Shown piece after piece: positions 1 to 5,160 of a stretch of DNA of 6,226 bases. The translations under genes and the position numbers were made by a program. The first letter of the stretch is position 1; each line of letters starts with the position of its first letter. Source of the DNA: Bacteroidota bacterium (GTDB taxonomy: Bacteria; Bacteroidota; Bacteroidia; Chitinophagales; Chitinophagaceae); NCBI GenBank assembly GCA_025361325.1, contig JANYAL010000273.1, forward strand, positions 1 through 6,226, read 5' to 3'. Under the pieces are notes generated by a model. The model had not been told where the DNA came from and did not search any database. It saw nothing but the letters and a program-made list of their open reading frames with translations.

Positions 1-347
1 AAGATCTTATCACCGGTTAGTTCCTTACCGTCCTTCTGTACAATCTTGCGGGCAAAATGAGTAATGCTCCAGAACAGGAACAATATGGTGAAACCACTGG
101 CCAGTGCACTCATCAGGTTGATGCCGGTGGCAGCATGGTGCGCATCAAAAGGGGCCATGAAGAGCCTGCCGATCAAAACAAAAAGGGGTGCTCCGGGTGG
201 GTGGGGGATCTGTAGTTTATAGGCACTGGAAGCAAATTCGCCGCAGTCCCAGAAACTTCCGGTTGCTTCCATTGTCATGATATACACAGCGCAGGCAATG
301 ATACATACCACCCAGCCAGTGATGTTGTTGATGCGTTTAAAACTCAT
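1..347 (-). CDS. DUF2723 family membrane protein (GT-C / protein O-mannosyltransferase-like), 3' part missing
   Basis: The first 115 codons of a minus-strand gene are present, and the rest lies beyond the left edge. The protein starts MSFKRINNITGWVV. It has a first hydrophobic helix at about residues 10-25, then FWDCGEF at 32-38 and HPPGAP at 49-54, and a second hydrophobic helix at about 78-97. The FWDCGEF and HPPGAP pair in the first extracytoplasmic loop is the signature of DUF2723, a Bacteroidota-rich family of large polytopic proteins (usually around 1,000 residues) related to GT-C glycosyltransferases. In that fold an acidic residue of the first loop is catalytic, so Asp34 or Glu37 are candidates. 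By inference it transfers sugar from a lipid-linked donor to protein or glycan at the periplasmic face; the substrate is unknown. ATG at 347 is chosen because a promoter-like box lies 22 nt upstream. Family assignment is firm, biochemical role is not. Confidence 0.87.
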   Translation of the reverse strand, partial: MSFKRINNITGWVVCIIACAVYIMTMEATGSFWDCGEFASSAYKLQIPHPPGAPLFVLIGRLFMAPFDAHHAATGINLMSALASGFTILFLFWSITHFARKIVQKDGKELTGDKI

Positions 348-369
348 AAAGTTGTTGGTTATAGGTTGG

Positions 370-377
370 CAAATATA
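370..377 (-). promoter_or_regulatory. Putative -7 promoter box of the DUF2723 gene
   Basis: On the minus strand this reads TATATTTG, a full match to the Bacteroidota sigma-A -7 consensus TAnnTTTG. It ends 22 nt before the ATG at 347, which would leave a 5' leader of about 15-18 nt. I see no convincing TTG -33 element at the usual spacing, so the call rests on the -7 box and its position. Confidence 0.5.
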
Positions 378-514
378 ATCATGTTTGTGGTTTGGTGCTT
401 GTGTATGGGTGTTTTTTACCATTTTTTTGCATACAAATAATTAAGAGATATCCCACCCCTGACGGAGACCTTTGTTTATACAGCCTGCATCCCCATCAGG
501 TCGTGGTTACTCCC

Positions 515-522
515 TATCTTTG
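515..522 (+). promoter_or_regulatory. Putative -7 promoter box of the EamA transporter gene
   Basis: The sequence TATCTTTG matches TAnnTTTG and is separated from the ATG at 529 by only six bases. With transcription starting roughly 4-7 nt after the box, the mRNA would begin at or within a few bases of the start codon. The box lies inside the longer TTG-started reading frame (from 472), which argues for the ATG start. No clear TTG -33 element is visible. Confidence 0.5.
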
Positions 523-528
523 ACCACA

Positions 529-1416
529 ATGAAAAAAGCATATTTTCAGCTGCATATCGCTGTTTTCCTGGCTGGTTTTACGGGTGTACTGGGCAAACTG
601 ATCACCCTGAATGAAGGATTGCTGGTGTGGTTTCGCTTACTCATCACTGTGGTAAGCCTGGGACTGATCCTGTGGGTGAAGAAGCGGCTGCAAAAGATAG
701 ATCTTACTGATGCGCTCAGGATCCTTGGCGTGGGGGCCATTGTTGCATTTCACTGGGTTACCTTTTACGGCAGCATCAAATATGCCAATATATCCGTGGC
801 GCTGGTCTGTTTCAGTGCCACGGGTTTTTTCACTGCTTTTTTTGAACCGCTTATTTTAAAAAGAAAACTTGCCTGGACAGAAGTACTGCTGGGCCTGCTG
901 GGCATTGCAGGTATTTATATCATATTCGATTTTCATCCCCAGTTCAAAACAGGTATCCTATTCGGCATCATCTCATCTATGGGGAGCGCTATATTCCCCA
1001 TCTTCAACAAAAGATTGCTGTTGCGTTTCTCACCTGAGATCCTTACCCTGTATGAGCTCGGCGGGGGATTGGTGACTTTAACGCTAATGGTACCGCTATA
1101 CCTGCTTGTTTTCCCCGCCGGTAATTATCTACCCACCGGGTACGACTGGTTCTGGTTATTGATCCTGGCCTGGTTTTGTACCGTGCTGAGTTTTGATCTG
1201 CAGCTGAATGCCCTAAAAAAGATCACTGCATTCACCGCCAACCTCACGTATAACCTGGAGCCGGTGTATGGCATCATACTCGCTTTCCTCTTCTTTCAGG
1301 AGAACGAGCACCTGAAAACGGCTTTTTATTATGGGGCCGCCCTGATACTGCTTGCCATTGTGCTTCAAATGGCCAGGATGTACCACCTGTACAGGAAGGA
1401 AAAGACCACAGGGTAA
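529..1416 (+). CDS. EamA/DMT-family transporter (RhaT/YdcZ-type permease), ten TM helices
   Basis: This is a 295-residue inner-membrane protein of the drug/metabolite transporter superfamily. About ten hydrophobic segments can be seen, near residues 6-24, 31-50, 64-81, 87-109, 117-134, 141-160, 172-193, 207-221, 230-257 and 265-285. They are arranged as two five-helix EamA repeats. Each repeat carries the family's Glu-Pro near its end: FFEP at 104-107 and LEPVYG at 243-248. Length is normal for the family (about 300). The C-terminus is short and basic (YRKEKTTG). An upstream TTG at 472 would add 19 residues, SPSGRGYSLSL among them, that are not helix-like. The ATG at 529 begins MKKAYF directly before helix 1 and follows a promoter box, so it is preferred. 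Family members export or import amino acids, nucleotides, sugars or drugs; nothing here identifies the substrate. The gene stands alone, divergent from DUF2723 and convergent with the OsmC gene. Confidence 0.9.
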   Translation: MKKAYFQLHIAVFLAGFTGVLGKLITLNEGLLVWFRLLITVVSLGLILWVKKRLQKIDLTDALRILGVGAIVAFHWVTFYGSIKYANISVALVCFSATGFFTAFFEPLILKRKLAWTEVLLGLLGIAGIYIIFDFHPQFKTGILFGIISSMGSAIFPIFNKRLLLRFSPEILTLYELGGGLVTLTLMVPLYLLVFPAGNYLPTGYDWFWLLILAWFCTVLSFDLQLNALKKITAFTANLTYNLEPVYGIILAFLFFQENEHLKTAFYYGAALILLAIVLQMARMYHLYRKEKTTG

Positions 1417-1457
1417 CTGTTGTGCAGGCGATTTACAAAGGGTGAAAGCATATTTGG

Positions 1458-1874
1458 TTAGATGTAATCGATCTCCGTATCCATCTTTGCGAATGCTGAG
1501 AACATGGCAAACACGCCGCAGTATTTTTCCGTGGAGAGGTTTACCGCCTTGATCATCTTTGGTTTGTCTGTTTCAGCCACTTTTATCTTATACCTGATCT
1601 TTACCATGTTGTAGATCTTCGGGTGTTCATTGCTGAGTGCTGCATGTACAATGATGTTGAGATCACTGAAAGGCACTTTCATTTTGTTCAGTATGGAAAC
1701 AATGTCTATTCCGGTGCAGCCTGCCAGGGAAGCCAGCATCAGGCGCTTGGGGCTTGGGCCACTGTCCTGCCCCCCGTCGTCCGTTGAAGTATCCATTCGT
1801 ATCTCATGGCCATTGATATGGGCTGTAAAGGACATGCCTTCATTGAAAACCGTTTTCACGTCATGTGTTGTCAT
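1458..1874 (-). CDS. OsmC family protein, YhfA-like (peroxidase-type fold)
   Basis: A complete 138-residue cytoplasmic protein. The family's two redox cysteines are both visible: Cys53 in LASLAGCTGIDIVSIL and Cys119 in NLSTEKYCGVFAMF. The first lies in the long central helix and the second in the C-terminal helix. The GPSPKRLML segment (39-47) and the length resemble the E. coli YhfA branch of OsmC (134 residues) more than OsmC or Ohr themselves. OsmC and Ohr proteins reduce organic hydroperoxides with this cysteine pair. The YhfA branch is poorly characterised, so a peroxidase role here is inference from the fold and conserved cysteines. The start at 1874 is preceded by a purine-rich AAAGAAAAAGT stretch and no Shine-Dalgarno. 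It lies 81 nt downstream of the beta-helix lipoprotein gene on the same strand; no TAnnTTTG box is visible in that gap, so co-transcription is possible. Confidence 0.9.
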   Translation of the reverse strand: MTTHDVKTVFNEGMSFTAHINGHEIRMDTSTDDGGQDSGPSPKRLMLASLAGCTGIDIVSILNKMKVPFSDLNIIVHAALSNEHPKIYNMVKIRYKIKVAETDKPKMIKAVNLSTEKYCGVFAMFSAFAKMDTEIDYI

Positions 1875-1955
1875 ACTTTTTCTTTTATTTAAATTTCACC
1901 GGGCAGGCGGGAAGAAGTCATAGCGCAGCTTTTCTTTCCGGTACCCGGCATTGGT

Positions 1956-4130
1956 TTATAAAGGTTTTAAACTGAATATCAGGGTGGCATACCCGCTGTT
2001 TTCAACATGTTCTATCCGTATTTCATGCCTGCCGTTCAGGGCCACTGTTGCGTCATGGTGTGCGTCTTCATCGTTTTTGTACTGGGTAACATCCCAGAAA
2101 TCGATCACCAGCCTGCCATCCACAAATACTTTCACCAGGTCATCGGCTGTAACACCGATCTGGTAATTTCCTTTCTTCACATCAATGGTGGCCACGGCCA
2201 CCGTGGCAAATGAATCGGCAGGCAGGTGCGGGCCTATCTCTCCCCACCAGGTATAGGCGATCTTTCTAGTATGTTCTGTTTTTAAGGGCGGGTTGCTGAA
2301 GACAGTTTTGAATTTTACATAGTCTTTATTGGGGTCGTGCCGTGTATCCCAGCTGAACCAGTTCACCGTCCAGTCAATCTCGGGCTGGAAATCCCGGAAA
2401 GAAAAAGCGTAAGGGGCCCGGGCCATCTGTTCTTTTCCGAATTGATCTGTGAATCTTTCCCCGCTGAAAGCAGCATTCAATTGTACATCAGTACCTGTTC
2501 TCCTGGCTGTGATTGAAGCCGGGAAACTGCCTTCTTTTGCAGACAGATCACTGATATCCTTAGTATCCACAATGCGCCATGTTCCTTTTGGCCCCAGTAC
2601 ATCAAAGTGATAGATGCCATTGCTGTCTATTTGCTTCAGGAAGATGATCGGATACTTGAAATCATAAGGCCCCCATTCGGTGATGCGCATCTGGTTACGT
2701 CCTTTTTGAAAATTCGCGGCCGGGATGGATGATCTTTTCCAGGTATTGATCACAGGAGGCAGTTTATTTGGTAAGAACTGGTAGTCCATTTGTCTATTCC
2801 CCGAGACCAGGCTTGTTACGGTAGTATCCGTTTTAAGTTGTTTCTTACAAAGCGTAAAGTTGTTGTCAAGTATCATGATACTGTCTGTACGTGTAACTTG
2901 TATGGCATTGTTCTCATGCTCAAATCTGTTATTTGTAATCCAGTAATCCCTGCTCCTTGTATCGCGTTTATTGGCATACCCCCAGTCTGGTGGTTGTGTT
3001 TTCCGGGCCCAGAGTTTTATTCCATCTTTTATATTATCCCGGAAAAGATTGTCATTGATGGCATTTTTCTGTCCCTGCTCAATGGCAATTCCGGTATTGT
3101 TCTTTTCAATGAGATTACCAATGATACTGGTTCCCCAGCTGTATCCGCCCCAGATGCCGTTGTCGCATTCCCTGATGATGTTTTCCCGGATGGTATTCCT
3201 GCTAAAGGTTACTTCCACACCGTTTGTTGGGGCATAGGAGAAGTCGTTCTTATAGAGAACATTCCCGTTACATCCGCCTTCACCACTGTCCATGGTGGTT
3301 TGCCCGGCCCATAAAAAGAAACCGTCGCCGCTGTGGGTAACACTGTTGAAAGCAATGCTATTATCATTACATTGTTCAAAGGCCAGTATGCCTGCACTGT
3401 CCTGCCCCCGGTAATAGAATCCGTGGCTGTAACCCCGTACATTGAAATCCAGTTTATTGTGCAGGATATTATTCCTGCTGCTGCGGTACAGCCCGATACC
3501 TATCCCGGAATTAAAGGAAAAATCATTGTCGAATATCATCCCCTCATTGCACCGCATCATCATCAACCCGCACTGACCCCCAATGATCTTGTTATTGTTT
3601 ATGTTGCAACCTGTGCAGTCCTTCAAATATATTCCAGCCCCGTAGCGCAGCCATTCGTCTTGCTCGTTATGGTGATAGCTCATCCAGTCACTGACATCTT
3701 CTTTCAGCCAGTCACTTTGCAAGTGCTGCCGGAAATTATAACTGAAATCGGAGTATTCGATCCTCAGGTCTCTGCACGCGCAGGCCATGACAGCCACTTT
3801 GTAACCACTGATCCTGGCATGTTTGAGCGTAATATTATTTCCTTTGATCAGCAGTGCCAGTCCGTAGAACCTGTTGGGTAACTGCCTGTCATTGCTGCCG
3901 TGCAATTCTGCATTATTAAAATCCACCGTAATATTATTTCCACTGATTATAATCACGGGTTCGTTGAGTGAATCTGTACCATTGATGACGTAAAATGCAG
4001 TCTTTATGAATACTGAGGACTTGATAACCAGCCCTTTCTTCAGTTCTACCTGGGGAGGGGCTGTTGCCCGGGTACAGCATGAAGTGAATAAGGCTAACAG
4101 AGAAAAAAGCACTTTTTTGTGTGTGAACAT
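1956..4130 (-). CDS. Predicted lipoprotein with right-handed parallel beta-helix and C-terminal PA14-like domain
   Basis: The protein has 724 residues. It begins with a basic-hydrophobic signal (MFTHKKVLFSLLALFTSCC) ending in a lipobox-like LFTSC, with Cys18 as probable lipidation site. Residues about 60-440 are asparagine-rich beta-helix coils of the NosD/pectate-lyase-like kind, with recurring NNIT (65-68, 98-101), CNINNN, RNNILHN, NTGIAIEQG and ITNNRF motifs. A middle region (about 480-580) starting near ITEWGPYDF looks like a beta-rich linker domain that I cannot name. Residues about 600-724 resemble PA14, with ADDLVKVFVDGRLVIDFW at 662-679, a fold commonly binding carbohydrate. The likely role is binding or cleaving a polysaccharide at the cell surface, but no catalytic set is identifiable and no SusC/SusD or other glycan-use genes lie nearby. 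A TTG at 4160 would extend the frame by ten residues across the promoter box and spoil the signal peptide, so ATG at 4130 is chosen. Confidence 0.85.
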   Translation of the reverse strand: MFTHKKVLFSLLALFTSCCTRATAPPQVELKKGLVIKSSVFIKTAFYVINGTDSLNEPVIIISGNNITVDFNNAELHGSNDRQLPNRFYGLALLIKGNNITLKHARISGYKVAVMACACRDLRIEYSDFSYNFRQHLQSDWLKEDVSDWMSYHHNEQDEWLRYGAGIYLKDCTGCNINNNKIIGGQCGLMMMRCNEGMIFDNDFSFNSGIGIGLYRSSRNNILHNKLDFNVRGYSHGFYYRGQDSAGILAFEQCNDNSIAFNSVTHSGDGFFLWAGQTTMDSGEGGCNGNVLYKNDFSYAPTNGVEVTFSRNTIRENIIRECDNGIWGGYSWGTSIIGNLIEKNNTGIAIEQGQKNAINDNLFRDNIKDGIKLWARKTQPPDWGYANKRDTRSRDYWITNNRFEHENNAIQVTRTDSIMILDNNFTLCKKQLKTDTTVTSLVSGNRQMDYQFLPNKLPPVINTWKRSSIPAANFQKGRNQMRITEWGPYDFKYPIIFLKQIDSNGIYHFDVLGPKGTWRIVDTKDISDLSAKEGSFPASITARRTGTDVQLNAAFSGERFTDQFGKEQMARAPYAFSFRDFQPEIDWTVNWFSWDTRHDPNKDYVKFKTVFSNPPLKTEHTRKIAYTWWGEIGPHLPADSFATVAVATIDVKKGNYQIGVTADDLVKVFVDGRLVIDFWDVTQYKNDEDAHHDATVALNGRHEIRIEHVENSGYATLIFSLKPL

Positions 4131-4135
4131 GGGTT

Positions 4136-4143
4136 CAAAGGTA
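4136..4143 (-). promoter_or_regulatory. Putative -7 promoter box of the beta-helix lipoprotein gene
   Basis: On the minus strand this reads TACCTTTG, matching TAnnTTTG, and only five bases (AACCC) separate it from the ATG at 4130. Transcription would start at or next to the start codon. A TTTG lies 14 nt upstream of the box, shorter than the usual spacing of about 19, so the -33 element is uncertain. Confidence 0.5.
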
Positions 4144-4236
4144 TATTTATTAACAGGCAAACAGGAATTGGGGAGATAATTAGGTTAAAAGCTAAAAATT
4201 TATATACGCAGGGTAGTATTTATTCGTATAAAACCT

Positions 4237-4244
4237 TACCTTTG
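4237..4244 (+). promoter_or_regulatory. Putative -7 promoter box of the rpmB-rpmG-DUF4295 operon
   Basis: TACCTTTG matches TAnnTTTG and is identical to the divergent box at 4136-4143. It ends 19 nt before the rpmB ATG, giving a leader of about 12-16 nt (CCGTCCAAAAATCAGCACT region). The upstream stretch is A/T-rich, but no TTG is seen at the expected -33 spacing. Confidence 0.55.
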
Positions 4245-4263
4245 CCGTCCAAAAATCAGCACT

Positions 4264-4500
4264 ATGGCCAGAGTTTGTCAAGTAACAGGAAAGAAGCCGA
4301 TCACCGGAAACAAGGTATCGCACTCGAATATTAAGACCAAACGCAGGTTTTTACCCAATTTGCAGACCAAGCGTTATTTTCTGGCCGAAGAAGATAAATG
4401 GGTGACCCTCAAGGTCTCCACAGAAGCCATCCGTACGATCAATAAAAATGGCCTCTATTCCGTGGTAAAGAAAATGCGTGCTGCCGGGGAGAAAGTATAA
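4264..4500 (+). CDS. rpmB: Large-subunit ribosomal protein bL28
   Basis: The protein has 78 residues, the normal bL28 length for Bacteroidota. The N-terminus [20 protein letters not shown] followed by [16 protein letters not shown] is the diagnostic bL28 signature: V(T/I)GKKP, GN-x-VSH and the KRRF-x-PN rRNA-binding basic stretch. The C-terminal half holds [17 protein letters not shown]. Only one cysteine (Cys5) is present, so this is the zinc-free form. bL28 sits in the 50S subunit near the E-site region and contributes to subunit assembly. The gene is first of a plus-strand cluster with rpmG (39-nt gap) and the DUF4295 gene. It has a promoter box 19 nt upstream and no Shine-Dalgarno sequence, as is usual in this phylum. 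Confidence 0.97.
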   Translation: MARVCQVTGKKPITGNKVSHSNIKTKRRFLPNLQTKRYFLAEEDKWVTLKVSTEAIRTINKNGLYSVVKKMRAAGEKV

Positions 4501-4519
4501 TATGATCAACAAATTATCA

Positions 4520-4532
4520 CAATTTCAAATTG
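4520..4532 (+). repeat. Short A/T-rich perfect palindrome in the rpmG leader
   Basis: CAATTT-C-AAATTG is a perfect inverted repeat ending seven bases before the rpmG ATG. A similar stretch (ATTTTCAAAT) precedes the DUF4295 gene. In RNA it could only form a weak hairpin with a one-base loop, so it is more likely part of an unstructured A/U-rich ribosome entry region than a regulatory fold. Confidence 0.3.
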
Positions 4533-4539
4533 AACTATA

Positions 4540-4722
4540 ATGGCAAAGAAAGGCAACAGGGTACAGGTGATACTGGAATGTACCGAACATAAGACCAGTG
4601 GTAAACCCGGCACCAGCCGTTACATAACCACCAAGAACAAGAAGAATACCCCTGAGCGGATGGAATTAAAGAAATTTAACCCCATCCTAAAAAAGGTAAC
4701 GGTTCATAAAGAGATCAAATAA
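4540..4722 (+). CDS. rpmG: Large-subunit ribosomal protein bL33
   Basis: The protein has 60 residues, beginning [20 protein letters not shown] and containing [23 protein letters not shown] spread over residues 26-48. The YxTxKNKxNTPxRLELKKxxP pattern is characteristic of bL33. The CxxC pairs of the zinc-binding paralogue are absent (only Cys14 remains), so this is the C-minus form. The protein is a small 50S component near the E site. Translation begins 39 nt after the rpmB stop, behind an A/T-rich leader with the short palindrome at 4520-4532. The following gene starts 89 nt downstream on the same strand, with no terminator seen between them, which fits one operon. Confidence 0.97.
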   Translation: MAKKGNRVQVILECTEHKTSGKPGTSRYITTKNKKNTPERMELKKFNPILKKVTVHKEIK

Positions 4723-4811
4723 TAAATAGTCAAAGGTGAAATAAGTAAATGGGAAACACCCTTTGCACCTATTTTCTGACTTACCAATTTTAAATTTTCA
4801 AATATACCACC

Positions 4812-4982
4812 ATGGCAAAAGCAGCAAAAACAGCTATAAAGACCAAGGACCAGAAAGCGGCAGCAGATGCCAAGAACTATACAAAAGTGATCCGTACACT
4901 GCGCAGCCCCAAGACAGGTTCTTATACCTTCAAGGAAGCCATTGTTCACAAAGACAAGATCAAAGAATTTCTGGGAAGCTGA
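4812..4982 (+). CDS. DUF4295 family small basic protein, ribosome-associated in Bacteroidota
   Basis: A 56-residue basic protein, MAKAAKTAIKTKDQ at the N-terminus, then KVIRTLRSPKTGSYTFKE (25-42) and HKDKIKEFLGS at the end. The SPKTGxYxF core followed by a Lys/Glu-rich helix and a final FL is the DUF4295 pattern. This family is found almost only in Bacteroidota and is typically encoded between rpmG and ftsY, exactly as here. The long Lys/Ala-rich N-terminal tail resembles rRNA-binding tails of small ribosomal proteins. From memory, a novel small large-subunit protein (called bL38) was seen in the Flavobacterium johnsoniae ribosome structure; I believe it belongs to this family but cannot verify that here. 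The gene is the last of the cluster and is followed within 30 nt by a terminator. Gene reality is well supported by position and sequence; ribosomal membership is inferred. Confidence 0.9.
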   Translation: MAKAAKTAIKTKDQKAAADAKNYTKVIRTLRSPKTGSYTFKEAIVHKDKIKEFLGS

Positions 4983-5009
4983 TATTCCGGTATGAATTAT
5001 TTATAATAG

Positions 5010-5040
5010 AGCTGTTCTGTATACCAGGATGGCTTTTTTT
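5010..5040 (+). terminator. Intrinsic terminator after the rpmB-rpmG-DUF4295 operon
   Basis: AGCTGTTCTG (5010-5019) pairs with CAGGATGGCT (5025-5034) around a five-base TATAC loop. This gives a ten-pair RNA stem that includes three G-U pairs, directly followed by a run of T to 5040. The G-U pairs become A-C mismatches on the other strand, so the signal acts in the plus direction only. It separates the ribosomal cluster from ftsY. Confidence 0.85.
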
Positions 5041-5067
5041 AATTAATAGGGTATGAATGGGATAGGT

Positions 5068-5127
5068 TACTGGATTAGGGCCAACTTTCCTGAGTATTTT
5101 TATAACAGCAAGTTACAACATCCAGTA
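5068..5127. repeat. Eight-base inverted repeat in the ftsY leader
   Basis: TACTGGAT (5068-5075) and ATCCAGTA (5120-5127) are perfect reverse complements with a 44-base spacer, upstream of the ftsY ATG. They could form the base of a leader stem or be coincidence. No TAnnTTTG box is visible in this 120-nt stretch between the terminator and ftsY, so the ftsY promoter is not located. Confidence 0.25.
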
Positions 5128-5160
5128 TTCGGTATCATTTATCCGTAAAATATATCAACC

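Noticed and set aside
472..528. TTG-initiated 19-residue N-terminal extension of the EamA transporter
   Set aside because: It runs across a TAnnTTTG promoter box, is not membrane-like, and the ATG at 529 gives the usual short N-terminus before helix 1.
1938..1948. CCGG-TAC-CCGG hairpin between the lipoprotein and OsmC genes as a terminator
   Set aside because: The stem is only four pairs with a three-base loop, and no T-run follows in the minus direction.
2790..3881. Two long plus-strand open frames (2790-3314, 174 codons; 3333-3881, 182 codons) opposite the beta-helix lipoprotein gene
   Set aside because: They lie antisense inside a well-supported gene, have no recognisable domains, no promoter box or start context, and their composition follows the codon pattern of the opposite strand.
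4131..4160. TTG-initiated ten-residue extension of the beta-helix lipoprotein
   Set aside because: It would include the promoter box and place extra residues before a signal peptide that starts naturally at MFTHKKVLF.
4723..4811. Possible attenuator or second promoter between rpmG and DUF4295 (CACCCTTTGCACC region)
   Set aside because: The sequence before TTTG does not match TAnn, and I could not build a stable stem from the AGGTG/CACCT and GGG/CCC pairs.
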